NCBI RefSeq assembly: GCF_014397005.1
Contig: NZ_JACGWS010000002.1
Coordinates: 186,001 to 250,000 of the forward strand
Length of the DNA stretch: 64,000 bases
From: Kordia aestuariivivens
Lineage (GTDB): Bacteria > Bacteroidota > Bacteroidia > Flavobacteriales > Flavobacteriaceae
Direction of reading: 5' to 3'
A program made the position numbers and the translations under genes. The notes below the pieces were generated by a model. That model had not been told where the DNA came from, searched no databases, and saw only the letters and a program-made list of their open reading frames with translations. This document shows, piece after piece, positions 17,384 to 25,454 of this stretch. Within the stretch, counting starts at the first letter, position 1. Every line of letters begins with the position of its first letter.

Positions 17384-18646
17384 TTATTTTTTGGTATAAT
17401 TAAACGGAACAATTACTGTATTGCCTTCTTTTTGTTTAATAGCAACATAGACAATCATATTATTTTCATCGATTTGTTCGAACGTCATTCCTTCAAAAAT
17501 AGCTTTTGTTTTGGTAACTCTGATCAAAGGAAAATCGACCGTTTCATCTTTTGTTTCCCAACCTTTAAGATCGTTCCCAAAATGTTTCAATCGTAAAATG
17601 AGCGAATTGTTTTCTTCAACAATCGTTTCTATTTCGTAGAACTGAACTTTTCCGTTTGCCACAAGCTTAAAAGTTGCCATCATAGATCCGCCCGAAGGTT
17701 CGCTCCAGTTTTCTTCTGTAATTCCACCAAATGCTTCACCTTTCCAGTTTCCAGCAATCCAACGAATATTTTCAAGTTTCGGTTCAAGTGCCGTTTCAAG
17801 TTCACCAACAATGACCAATCTGTTATTCGATTTATTGACTGTAATTCGTGTAATATTATCAAAATTTTCTTTGTCGAATAGTTTGATGATTTTCCACTCT
17901 GTATCTTTTTTAGGATCTAATCGGTACAATGCTTTTCCTTTTCCCATCAGAATAGAACCATCATTCAGCCAACACATATCTTCTACATTTGGAACTGTAT
18001 TCGTGATTCTTCTGACTTCTCCTGTTGTTGTGTTTAAGGAACGAATTTCCCAAGCATCATTTTTCTTACTGATGTAACTGACCAAATTTGTGTTTGGAAT
18101 ATTGTGTAACGAACGTCCAATATTGGTGTCAACTGTGATGTGTGTATTTTTCTTGAAATTGGAAACGACCAATTTATGTGGTTCGCCCAACACAAAGGAA
18201 ACTAATACATTTCTGGAATTCCATACATGATAACCAATGACTAAATCTTTCAGCATGGCTTTACTTTTTCCGCTTCGGTAACGATATAAGTATTGTAAAC
18301 CTGTAGTGTCCAATCGGATAGCAGAAATATCTTTGGTTGTTGGAATGCTTGTTGGCGAATATTCACTTCCTTGTTTGGTATCGGTTAACCATTTTTTTCT
18401 ACCAGTTCCTGTAGTGTACGAAAGAATATCTGTTTGTTTATTTCGCGTCGACGCGAATAAAATCGTGTTTTCATATTGAAATGAAGGCTGATTGTCATAG
18501 CCTTCGTTATTGGAAATGTTTTTTCCGTTGGAGATTTCTAATTGATTTCCGTCTACTTTTAAATCAAACAAAAATAGTTCTGTATTTGGTTGACATATCG
18601 CGATAAGCGGAAATATAACTACTAATAATTGCAGGAATCTTTTCAT
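17384..18646 (-). CDS. exported PD40 propeller-DUF6265 fusion protein
   Basis: A 420-residue protein with a signal peptide (MKRFLQLLVVIFPLIAICQ). Residues ~25-265 form PD40-like repeats (YENTILFASTRNKQTDIL, LNDGSILMGKGKALYRLD). Residues ~285-415 match DUF6265: IRWIAGNWKGEAFGG...WSEPSGGSMMATFKL...FEFE-like YEIETIVEENNSLILRLKHF. It is likely periplasmic or secreted. Its position 34 bp upstream of the M28 peptidase suggests a shared transcript. Function unknown. Confidence 0.75.
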   Translation of the reverse strand: MKRFLQLLVVIFPLIAICQPNTELFLFDLKVDGNQLEISNGKNISNNEGYDNQPSFQYENTILFASTRNKQTDILSYTTGTGRKKWLTDTKQGSEYSPTSIPTTKDISAIRLDTTGLQYLYRYRSGKSKAMLKDLVIGYHVWNSRNVLVSFVLGEPHKLVVSNFKKNTHITVDTNIGRSLHNIPNTNLVSYISKKNDAWEIRSLNTTTGEVRRITNTVPNVEDMCWLNDGSILMGKGKALYRLDPKKDTEWKIIKLFDKENFDNITRITVNKSNNRLVIVGELETALEPKLENIRWIAGNWKGEAFGGITEENWSEPSGGSMMATFKLVANGKVQFYEIETIVEENNSLILRLKHFGNDLKGWETKDETVDFPLIRVTKTKAIFEGMTFEQIDENNMIVYVAIKQKEGNTVIVPFNYTKK

Positions 18647-18826
18647 ATAGGTTGATTAGTTTGATGATTGAAAGTTACGCAATTTTGAAAAGATGGTTTG
18701 TATACGTGTGATTTTTTAACAAAACGACGGTTTGTTGTTGATTGTGATGTATCGGTTATTTAAGATTTAAAACTTTTTCATTTTATATTTATCGTTTTAC
18801 ATTTTAAATTAACTTTTCTCCTAAAC

Positions 18827-19438
18827 TTATATGTCACATCGAGCGCAGTCGAGATGAACTCCTAAACTAAAATCATCAACTTCTATAATTTCGCCTGAAG
18901 GTAAATCGTCCAGCAAAATAGTTCCAATCCGAATCCGCATCAAGCGTAAGGTCGGAAATCCAACTTTTGCCGTCATTTTTCGTACTTGGCGAAACTTTCC
19001 TTCGCTCAACGTGATGGAAATCCAACTGGTAGGTCCATGACGTTCATCGCGCAGTTTTTTGGTACGTGCTTTAAAATTTGGCGCAGGATTTAGTATAGAA
19101 GCTTCACACGGCAAGGTTTGGTATTTTTTACCATGAATACCAATTTCGACTCCAGTTTTTAGTTGATTAACAGCTGCTGGTGTAATGTCACCATCAACCT
19201 GAACATAGTATTTTTTTTCAACTTTTTTACTGCGAACTTGCTCGCTCATCATTCCGTCAGTTGTCAGAAAAAGCAAACCTTCTGAGTCTTCATCTAAGCG
19301 TCCAATTGCCATAATTCCTTCTGGGAAATCATGCAATTCTCCCAACAGTTTTTTGTTTTTTCGCTTGCTTTGATTGTTGACAAATTGCGAAAGATATCCA
19401 AAAGGTTTGTGGATGATGAAATGGCGGTGTTTGGTCAT
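18827..19438 (-). CDS. rluE: RsuA/RluE-type 23S rRNA pseudouridine synthase
   Basis: A 203-residue protein with the pseudouridine synthase core: FIIHKPFGYLSQF, the catalytic-Asp motif GRLDEDSEGLLFLTTDG, KKYYVQVDG, and SEGKFRQVRKMTAKVGFPTLRLMRIRIG. No S4 domain is present, as in the RluE subfamily that modifies 23S rRNA; the symbol is by similarity of motifs and length. The last nine residues (HLDCARCDI) and the approach to the stop codon are the translation of a dispersed TCGAGCGCAGTCGA repeat, so the natural C-terminus has been replaced or extended. Confidence 0.8.
   Translation of the reverse strand: MTKHRHFIIHKPFGYLSQFVNNQSKRKNKKLLGELHDFPEGIMAIGRLDEDSEGLLFLTTDGMMSEQVRSKKVEKKYYVQVDGDITPAAVNQLKTGVEIGIHGKKYQTLPCEASILNPAPNFKARTKKLRDERHGPTSWISITLSEGKFRQVRKMTAKVGFPTLRLMRIRIGTILLDDLPSGEIIEVDDFSLGVHLDCARCDI
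18833..18856. repeat. dispersed TCGAG-type repeat, copy 2 (inside a gene end)
   Basis: GTCACATCGAGCGCAGTCGA at 18833-18852 matches the copies at 1415 and 41429. It lies in the reading frame of the pseudouridine synthase gene and encodes its last residues. Confidence 0.75.
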
Positions 19439-19672
19439 TAGGGAATATGATAGCGGTTACTTAATGCAATTTTCATTAGATTTTTCAGCTTTTATTTTCT
19501 AAAAAAAGATCATTAAAAGTAGTCAAAATAGCTTGTTTTATGAACTATTTTGAATATTATGTTCTAATACCAAATCAACTTCAAAATGACTGATTAAATT
19601 CATTTCTATGATAGATCGACTCTGCTTAGCACAGGTATTTTAATATAAAACAGAACCTATTGAGGTGGGTTT

Positions 19673-22156
19673 TTAATTTTCGGGCACTTGTTCTTGTATT
19701 GAATGTGTGCTTAAATTCAAAAAGTTTCCTGAGTGTGATAATACGTTTTGTAAGATAAATGGTGTGTCTGGCGCTGTTCCGCTATATTGTGTTTCTCCAT
19801 TCATATCAACATCATTATTATTATATCCAGAAACCGTAAAAGTTGGAAAATTTAAACCATTTCCAACATCATTTAATACATTAGATAAGATACTTGGTGT
19901 ATCTGGACTGGTACCTAAATATTGAACTTTTTTATCTGCATTAACATCTCCTGACCATAGTGCTACTATATTGGCTGGCATGCCAAAAGTAGTTTGCGCA
20001 TTAGAACCAAAAGTGATTTGATTATTGGCATCTGTAAAATCAACCGAGGTTGTAGTGCTAGACAAACATACTGTTGCTGCACTCATTATACCTAAGTGAT
20101 TACGATGTTTAATTACCACATAATAATCTCCTGCTGGTTGCTGAAATTCTAGATTAGAAAAACCATCTACACCTACTACCATTCCATTTCTTAATAATAA
20201 AGCAGACTGACTATCTACAATAGTTGTATTTGAAACAGCAGCTCTTAATTCTATATAAACCCAATCCACGACAGCATTGGTTCCTGTAGTATTAAATACA
20301 GAAATATCACAAGATAATCCATCTGCATACGGACTTGTAGTTGGCACTAGATTAGCTACACGCAAATCGTCACGCATTAAGGCTTCTTCTCCGACATTTG
20401 GGTTTATGGCAGCACCTTGTATATATACTTTTGGACTTAATTCAACGACGCTGCTAGCAGTTACAGCAATCGTATAGTCTTCCACTTGACCATATCCGGC
20501 TCCTAAACAAGGATCTAAATAATTGGTAGTATTATATATTTTCTTAACTCGCATTAAAGTATTACCAGCAGTAACACCCGCGGGTACAACAATCATCCCC
20601 GTAGCTTGTATGCCATCGATTCCGGTTGAGTTAAAAATTGTTTCTGTAATCTCATAAACTTCACCGCTATCATCCAAAATACCATTCTGGTTCCAGTCGA
20701 TAAAAACAGCAAATCTATTTGTATAACTACCATCTGTATTTCCTTCCAAAGCAATTGGATAGGACATTCCTTCTTCCATTGCTCCAACAATGAGTGTAAA
20801 GTCTTCCTGTGCTGTACCTCCCAAAGTAGCACTTGTTACATTACTAATGCCCGCAACATCAACCAAAGTAATAGGTTCAACATTGGTAGTAAATTCTATA
20901 GAACCGCAATAAAATTGTCCTACTACAATTGATGCAGTAGCTGAATAATCATTACAACTATCATTTGAAGCTTTTACTCTATAATAATAGGTTGTATTTG
21001 AAACTACTGTAGTATCCGTATAAGAAGTAACATTAGCGTCAACACCAGCTCCCACAGGGACAATCCAAGTCGCACCTCCGTCGTCAGATCGTTCAATTAA
21101 ATATCCTAATTCATTTGTTGCGTTATCAGTCCAAGATAAACCTACTCCAAATGAATTATTTGAAGCAGTTAAACCCGAAGGATTGATTACAGATGTAGGT
21201 GTAGCTCCCAATAAACTATAAGCAGTATGACTAAGTCTTGTTGCTAAACCATTTGCTATTCGTGTATACTGTTCTGGCGTAAAAATTCCACCACATGCAT
21301 CTGAATAATATGACATCACATTATCGATATCTGGTGTATAGGTAAGACCATTTTCATCTTGCGTACTAACGCCATTATTTATAAAGTTACAATTAGCATC
21401 ATTGCTACCATTTGGATCTGCTTCTGTATCACATAATAAATCACCAGTCGTACTACAATTGGCATTTGGTCCAGTTCTAGGAACATTTTCAGCGTTGGCA
21501 CCTGTATTCCCATTTCCTGTACCCTGATGTGTATGTGCTAAGTTAAGAAAGTGTCCAAACTCATGCACGAAAGTTCCATTAGGACCATTTAATAGACATC
21601 CATTAGCCATTAGCATATTAAGAGTATTTGGATCATTACTAGGAAAACGGGCATAACCACAAGCTCCTCCAAAATTAGGAACAGTGATGCTAGCCACAAA
21701 ATAGACATTCACGGCATCATAAATAGAGTTAGCAGCAGTCATTGCAGCCTCTTCAGTAGTATCGAATGTATACAAAGTAGAACTATTGATAATATTTACA
21801 GAATGTATATAAAATTCAATACCCGCGGCTAGATAGAAATTATTCAAATTTGCTACGCCTTCATTTACATCTGCCATCGAAACTCCTCCATTTCCGGCAT
21901 CATCCGTAACAATATGAATTCTAATAGGCAAACATGTAGTACCTGCATTTTCTCTCTGTGCTCCTGCCTTATCCACAACATTAAGTGTATATCTTATTTG
22001 CTTTTCAGTCATAGGTGGAGTACCGCACAAAAAGTTATTTTGAGCTGTATTTTCTAACGGTTTTGTTAAATTTTGGCTATTAAGTTGAATGCTAAAAAAG
22101 AGAACGAGCGATATAAAGAATGTTTTTGTACTAATCTGAGAGATTAAGTAGGTCAT
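19673..22156 (-). CDS. secreted M43-like zinc metalloprotease with FN3, GEVED and dockerin-like repeats
   Basis: An 827-residue protein with a signal peptide ending at about IQLNSQ. The protease domain carries HEFGHFLNLAH (HExxHxxNxxH, with Asn where M43 usually has Gly) and the downstream Met-turn DNVMSYYSDACGG, as in pappalysin/cytophagalysin-like enzymes. Next come a fibronectin III domain (GLTASNNSFGVGLSWTDN), a GEVED domain (VFIDWNQNGILDDSGEVYE...GYGQVEDYTI), and two dockerin-like repeats near the end (NADKKVQYLGTSPDTPSIL and DMNGETQYSGTAPDTPFIL). It is probably a secreted or surface-attached protein-degrading enzyme. Confidence 0.85.
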   Translation of the reverse strand: MTYLISQISTKTFFISLVLFFSIQLNSQNLTKPLENTAQNNFLCGTPPMTEKQIRYTLNVVDKAGAQRENAGTTCLPIRIHIVTDDAGNGGVSMADVNEGVANLNNFYLAAGIEFYIHSVNIINSSTLYTFDTTEEAAMTAANSIYDAVNVYFVASITVPNFGGACGYARFPSNDPNTLNMLMANGCLLNGPNGTFVHEFGHFLNLAHTHQGTGNGNTGANAENVPRTGPNANCSTTGDLLCDTEADPNGSNDANCNFINNGVSTQDENGLTYTPDIDNVMSYYSDACGGIFTPEQYTRIANGLATRLSHTAYSLLGATPTSVINPSGLTASNNSFGVGLSWTDNATNELGYLIERSDDGGATWIVPVGAGVDANVTSYTDTTVVSNTTYYYRVKASNDSCNDYSATASIVVGQFYCGSIEFTTNVEPITLVDVAGISNVTSATLGGTAQEDFTLIVGAMEEGMSYPIALEGNTDGSYTNRFAVFIDWNQNGILDDSGEVYEITETIFNSTGIDGIQATGMIVVPAGVTAGNTLMRVKKIYNTTNYLDPCLGAGYGQVEDYTIAVTASSVVELSPKVYIQGAAINPNVGEEALMRDDLRVANLVPTTSPYADGLSCDISVFNTTGTNAVVDWVYIELRAAVSNTTIVDSQSALLLRNGMVVGVDGFSNLEFQQPAGDYYVVIKHRNHLGIMSAATVCLSSTTTSVDFTDANNQITFGSNAQTTFGMPANIVALWSGDVNADKKVQYLGTSPDTPSILSNVLNDVGNGLNFPTFTVSGYNNNDVDMNGETQYSGTAPDTPFILQNVLSHSGNFLNLSTHSIQEQVPEN

Positions 22157-22310
22157 AATATGTAATTAAACGTTAATAATTGTGAAATTCGTTGAATCAA
22201 GTAATCAAAATGTGGTTAATGTTTCTAAATTAATATAAAAAAAGTACACTAAACAACTAAAGTTAAAATATTCTTAGCGACTGAAAAATAGTTTTCATGA
22301 GTCTAAGTAA

Positions 22311-22347
22311 AACAAAAATGCCTGTTTTAATATTTTTGAAACGGGCA
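22311..22347 (-). terminator. intrinsic terminator after a gene remnant
   Basis: On the minus strand TGCCCGTTT pairs with AAACAGGCA (one G-T pair), followed by TTTTTGTTTT. It lies about 30 bp after the stop codon of the fragment at 22376-22492. Confidence 0.5.
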
Positions 22348-22375
22348 CTTATACTCTTGGAGATTATTTTTTTAA

Positions 22376-22492
22376 TTATTGCTTCACAATCCGTTCGGTG
22401 GTCGTTCTATTTTCTACAAAATAAAGTGCGAATCCAAGTTTCGTTAAATCATTTTTTAATTTTCTCAGGAGTTTCTTCAGTTGATCGTATAA
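22376..22492 (-). pseudogene. C-terminal remnant of an unidentified protein
   Basis: The minus strand encodes a protein-like stretch of 38 residues (YDQLKKLLRKLKNDL, then GFALYFVENRTTTERIVKQ) ending in TAA. An in-frame stop precedes it and there is no start codon. A terminator follows at the expected distance. I read it as the tail of a gene whose front has been lost. Family not identified. Confidence 0.35.
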
Positions 22493-22700
22493 TTAATTTC
22501 TAATTTAGTCTGAAGCATATACAAATATATGACTTTAAAAAGCACTAATTAATTTATTTATAGGTTTTAGACACATAGGAATACTTTTTAAAAGAAACCA
22601 ATACAATTAAACTTAAAAAGAGTACGCTATTTTTTTATTTCTTTTTAGAAATATAATAAGAAAAGTTCTTTCTAAAGGTCACAATTATTAACTTTACTAA

Positions 22701-23057
22701 ATGTCAACACTCCAACTTTTTTCACTCTACGCAATGTTGTTTTTGTACTGTTTTGCAGGAATCAGTCATTTCTGGAAACCAAAAATATTTCTCAGCATTA
22801 CGCCAAAATGGGTTCCATTTCCTGGAATTGTAAATATTCTTGTTGGAATCATTGAAATTGCACTAGGAATTCTATTATTAGTAGAAACTACACGTTCGTA
22901 TGCTGCGATTGGAATTATAGCATTGTTGATTGCCGTATTTCCTGCAAATGTATATCACTTTCAAAAAGCAAGACGAAAAGGGAAATTGGTTGTTCCAACA
23001 CTTATTAGACTTCCAATTCAATTACTATTGATCTATTGGGCGTATACGTTTGTGTGA
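22701..23057 (+). CDS. DoxX-like small membrane protein
   Basis: A 118-residue protein with four membrane helices. It follows the DoxX family pattern: AMLFLYCFAGISHFWKPKIFLSITPKWVPFPG in the first helix and loop, VNILVGIIEIALGILLL, then a helix ending FPANVYHF, and a final LIRLPIQLLLIYWAYTF. DoxX-type proteins are linked to thiol or redox processes in some organisms, but the role here is not established. Confidence 0.8.
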   Translation: MSTLQLFSLYAMLFLYCFAGISHFWKPKIFLSITPKWVPFPGIVNILVGIIEIALGILLLVETTRSYAAIGIIALLIAVFPANVYHFQKARRKGKLVVPTLIRLPIQLLLIYWAYTFV

Positions 23058-23149
23058 TTTAATACAACTCAACCACCATTTTAAAAGATTCGCAATATAT
23101 TAGTGTTTTTTGATAGTTTTATTGCAGAATTCGCAATAAAAATGACCCC

Positions 23150-23416
23150 GAAACCTTCTCGCAGCAATGCGACAAGCTTCCGGGAAGTCCCGAAATGTTC
23201 CTGCAGCTCTGCGACAAGCTTCCGGGAAGTCCCGAAACGTTCCTGCAACTCTGCGTCAAGCATCCGGGAAATCCCGAAACGTTCCCGCAGTCCTGCAACA
23301 GGCTTTCGGGAAACTTCAAAAGGTCTCGCAGCTGTGCAGGAAGCTTTTGTTGAACTTCGGAACGTTCTCGCAGACGTGCAGCAGACTTTCGGCAAAGTTA
23401 TGAACCTTCTCGCAGT
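23150..23416. repeat. 42-bp tandem repeat array (6-7 units, degrading)
   Basis: About six and a half units of 42 bp run from CCTTCTCGCAG near 23153 to 23415. Each early unit contains the hairpin-forming TTCCGGGAAGTCCCGAA. The first three units are nearly identical and later ones diverge progressively. The array is far richer in G+C than its surroundings, and 42 being a multiple of three keeps several frames open on both strands. There are no unique spacers, so it is not a CRISPR array. Confidence 0.85.
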
Positions 23417-23442
23417 TATTATCTATCTAAAAAATAAGTATT

Positions 23443-23468
23443 AAAAAAAGCAAACCGAAGTTCGCTTT
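23443..23468 (-). terminator. UUCG-loop terminator of a truncated precursor gene
   Basis: The minus strand reads AAAGCGAACTTCGGTTTGCTTTTTTT. This is nearly the same hairpin and T-run as after the four precursor genes at 55042, 55933, 56265 and 56642. Confidence 0.75.
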
Positions 23469-23473
23469 AAAGA

Positions 23474-23608
23474 TTAGTCACTATCGCCTGCTATGCTTTT
23501 TTGACAATACATTTCTGTACAATGTGGACCATACTCACTACAAATCCTCCAGTAACTCGCACAAGATATACCAGCTCCGTTTATAGTTTGTTGTTGTTTT
23601 TTGCAACA
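23474..23608 (-). pseudogene. lanthipeptide-like precursor missing its leader
   Basis: The minus strand encodes KKQQQTINGAG, then ISCASYWRICSEYGPHC, then TEMYCQKSIAGDSD and a stop. This resembles the end of a leader with a Gly-Ala/Gly cleavage site and a Cys/Ser/Thr-rich core with four Cys. It is followed by the same terminator as the four intact precursors at 54.8-56.7 kb. No MKKKxLKSLSLNKK leader and no start codon are found upstream; the sequence beyond ~23605 belongs to a type IX secretion protein fragment on the other strand. It is therefore a leaderless remnant. Confidence 0.55.
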
Positions 23609-23611
23609 GAC

Positions 23612-24118
23612 ATGTCTGAATTTGTTACGCCTTCTACAACAGTAGCAGCAAATTCTGATTGGACTTTAGTAAACTTCTATGTTACTAATCCGGATTTAAT
23701 TCTTATAAATTCAGGTGATGGAAGTATTGATTATCTCAACGATAGTCCATTGGGACATGTTGCTGCTATTAAAATTATTCATAATGAAACAGCTTCTTTT
23801 GATGGAGTAACAGAAACTGGAACATTAAAAATAGACAATTTTAGTTTTTCGTTACTTCTATCATTAGAGGAAAATAAAAAGTTGAAAGCTAAAATATATC
23901 CAAATCCTTTCAATGATATCCTATTCCTTGAAATGGATTCTATAAGTAATGGAAGATTAACAATTACATCTATTCATGGGCAGGAACTTATTAATACCTC
24001 ATTTTCTTCGACAAACCAACTAAAAATTGATGCATCATCTATAAAAAGCAAAGGAGTTTATTTCTTAAAGATTGAAACAGCTTCGGGAGCGTTGACAAAG
24101 AAGATTGTAAAGCGTTAG
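23612..24118 (+). pseudogene. 3' fragment of a type IX-secreted protein (T9SS CTD)
   Basis: From ATG 23612 the frame encodes ~168 residues. The last ~80 are a clear T9SS type A sorting domain (AKIYPNPFNDILFLEM, GRLTITSIHGQEL, IKSKGVYFLKIETASGALTKKIVKR). The part before it (DWTLVNFYVTNPDLILINSGDGSIDYL) looks like the inside of a larger surface protein, and there is no signal peptide. The open frame extends left to 23501, but that stretch is antisense to the precursor remnant. I interpret it as a gene that lost its 5' end; without a signal peptide it cannot be exported. Confidence 0.6.
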
Positions 24119-24147
24119 CATCCGCTTTTTTTCTTAAATCATCAAAC

Positions 24148-24178
24148 AAAAAAAGCCACCTCAAAGAGATAGTTTTTA
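24148..24178 (-). terminator. weak terminator after the NmrA-like gene
   Basis: The plus strand reads AAAAAAAGCCACCTCAAAGAGATAGTTTTT. It is a degraded version of the hairpin at 30776-30808 and lies about 27 bp after the stop of the NmrA-like gene on the minus strand. Confidence 0.4.
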
Positions 24179-24204
24179 ACGGTTCGTATTGATTGATGGT
24201 TCTA

Positions 24205-25047
24205 TTAAAGTGTTTGTGCAATTGTTTGATTCCAAATGCCCGTTGCAGCAGTTTTTTGGACAAATTCAGAAAAATCGATTGCTTTTCTGCCCAATACCTG
24301 TTCAATATCATGCGAGATGATTTGATTTTCTGCATTACCTAAAACTTCTTTAAATAAATAGCCAAACAACCATACATAATCATCTGGCAATCCAGCAGCT
24401 TTCATGCCTGCTATATAATTTTCTAGTGAAATGGCTTGAAAGTTAATTTCTCTATTACTTCCGTTGGCAATTTCCTGAATGGCTTCTTTAAAAGTTAAGG
24501 TTCTCGGTCCTGTAACTGTGATTGTTTTTCCGTTATACGAATCATCGAGTAAAGCTTTTGCAACGACTTCAGCAATATCATCTGCATCTACAAAAGGAAT
24601 TTTAGCTTCTGGCATCGGTAATGCTACATGACCTGCCAAAATAGGTGCTAAAAATGCCGCTTCACTAAAGTTCTGATTGAACCATGAAGCTCTAACGATG
24701 GTGTAATTTAACCCAGAATTAGCAACAATCTCTTCGCAGGCTTCTGCTTCTTTTTCACCTTTTCCAGAAAGTAACACAACTTTATCCAAGCCTTCTTTCA
24801 ATGCAACCTCGGTGAGTGTTTGGATGGCTTCTTTCGCGCCAGGAACTGCCAAATCGGGATGATACGTAATGTATGCGCTGTCCATTCCTTTCAATACTTC
24901 TCTGTAAGTAGTTGGATCGTTCCAATCGAATGCAGGATTGTTATTCCTTGAACCGATGCTTACGTTTTGTTGTTCGTTTTTTAATAATGTTGCGACTCGG
25001 CGACCTGTTTTACCAGTTCCTCCGATAACTAAAATGTTGTTTTTCAT
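24205..25047 (-). CDS. NmrA-like NAD(P)-binding protein (atypical SDR)
   Basis: A 280-residue protein with an N-terminal Rossmann motif (NILVIGGTGKTGRRV, GxxGxxG) and the atypical short-chain dehydrogenase/NmrA layout: VVLLSGKGEKEAEACEEIVANSGLNYTIVRASWFNQNFSE, then PFVDADDIAEVVAKALLDD and TVTGPRTLTFKEAIQEIA. Such proteins act as NADPH sensors or quinone/flavin reductases (QorB-like). It lies downstream of the AraC regulator, the CxxCH peptide and the DUF1772 gene on the same strand, though separated by a ~480-bp repeat cluster. Confidence 0.85.
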   Translation of the reverse strand: MKNNILVIGGTGKTGRRVATLLKNEQQNVSIGSRNNNPAFDWNDPTTYREVLKGMDSAYITYHPDLAVPGAKEAIQTLTEVALKEGLDKVVLLSGKGEKEAEACEEIVANSGLNYTIVRASWFNQNFSEAAFLAPILAGHVALPMPEAKIPFVDADDIAEVVAKALLDDSYNGKTITVTGPRTLTFKEAIQEIANGSNREINFQAISLENYIAGMKAAGLPDDYVWLFGYLFKEVLGNAENQIISHDIEQVLGRKAIDFSEFVQKTAATGIWNQTIAQTL

Positions 25048-25170
25048 TGTTGTTCAATTTATTTGATGATGTATTTATTTACTTTGAATTTGATATAGCT
25101 TCTACAAAATAAAAACTTAAGTATTTATTGAAAATTTAGAAATAAGTATCTGATTTTCATTTTTTTATTT

Positions 25171-25222
25171 TAGTTCATATCATTTCTATTTTAGATTAAA
25201 GAATTCATGAATCTTCGATTTC
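25171..25222. repeat. ~50-bp palindromic element, copy B
   Basis: AGTTCATATCATTTC...TTCATGAATCTTCGATTT lies at the left edge of repeat copy 3, in the same relative position as copy A at 15757. Confidence 0.7.
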
Positions 25223-25293
25223 GTTTTCTTTGCTCGCACAAAGAATACTGAATCAAGTTCAGCACAAGCTTCAACAAAAGAAAGTGCGCTTTT

Positions 25294-25343
25294 TAGTTCA
25301 TGCATTTATACTTTAAATTAAAGTATTCATGAATCTTCGATTT
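25294..25343. repeat. ~50-bp palindromic element, copy C (inserted in the long repeat)
   Basis: AGTTCATGCATTTATACTTT...AAAGTATTCATGAATCTTCGATTT sits exactly between GCGCTTTTT and CCAGAGGTG, which are contiguous in repeat copies 1 and 2. Its arms pair around ACTTTAAATTAAAGT. Confidence 0.8.
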
Positions 25344-25403
25344 CCAGAGGTGTTTTTATCTTTCTCTTCGGAAAGCTAAAACCGCACTCATTTCACTAAA
25401 TTT

Positions 25404-25454
25404 TAGTTCACAATTTTCTATTTTATTAAATAGGAGTTCATGAATCTATGATTT
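25404..25454. repeat. ~50-bp palindromic element, copy D (inserted in the long repeat)
   Basis: AGTTCACAATTTTC...GGAGTTCATGAATCTATGATTT interrupts the repeat between CTAAATTTT and CTCCAAGGC. It is the most diverged copy of the four. Confidence 0.75.

Larger units (their letters stand above)
22157..22700. other. intergenic region with decayed gene remnant
   Basis: There is no intact gene. It holds the upstream region of the metalloprotease gene, a minus-strand hairpin/T-run (22311-22347) and a 38-codon minus-strand fragment (22376-22492). A 68-codon plus-strand reading here overlaps both and has no support. Confidence 0.5.

Noticed and set aside
22297-22503. 68-residue plus-strand protein
   Set aside because: It runs through the minus-strand terminator and is antisense to a more protein-like fragment. 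It has no family or start context.
23150-23416. CRISPR array
   Set aside because: The units are contiguous 42-bp tandem repeats with no unique spacers, and no cas genes are in the window.
23103-23444. 113-residue plus-strand protein over the 42-bp array (and the overlapping readings in other frames)
   Set aside because: Several frames on both strands are open only because the repeat period is a multiple of three. No signal peptide, family or plausible start context supports any of them.
23501-23611. N-terminal extension of the T9SS-type fragment
   Set aside because: This stretch is antisense to the precursor remnant on the minus strand and is unlike any T9SS protein start. The fragment is better read from 23612.
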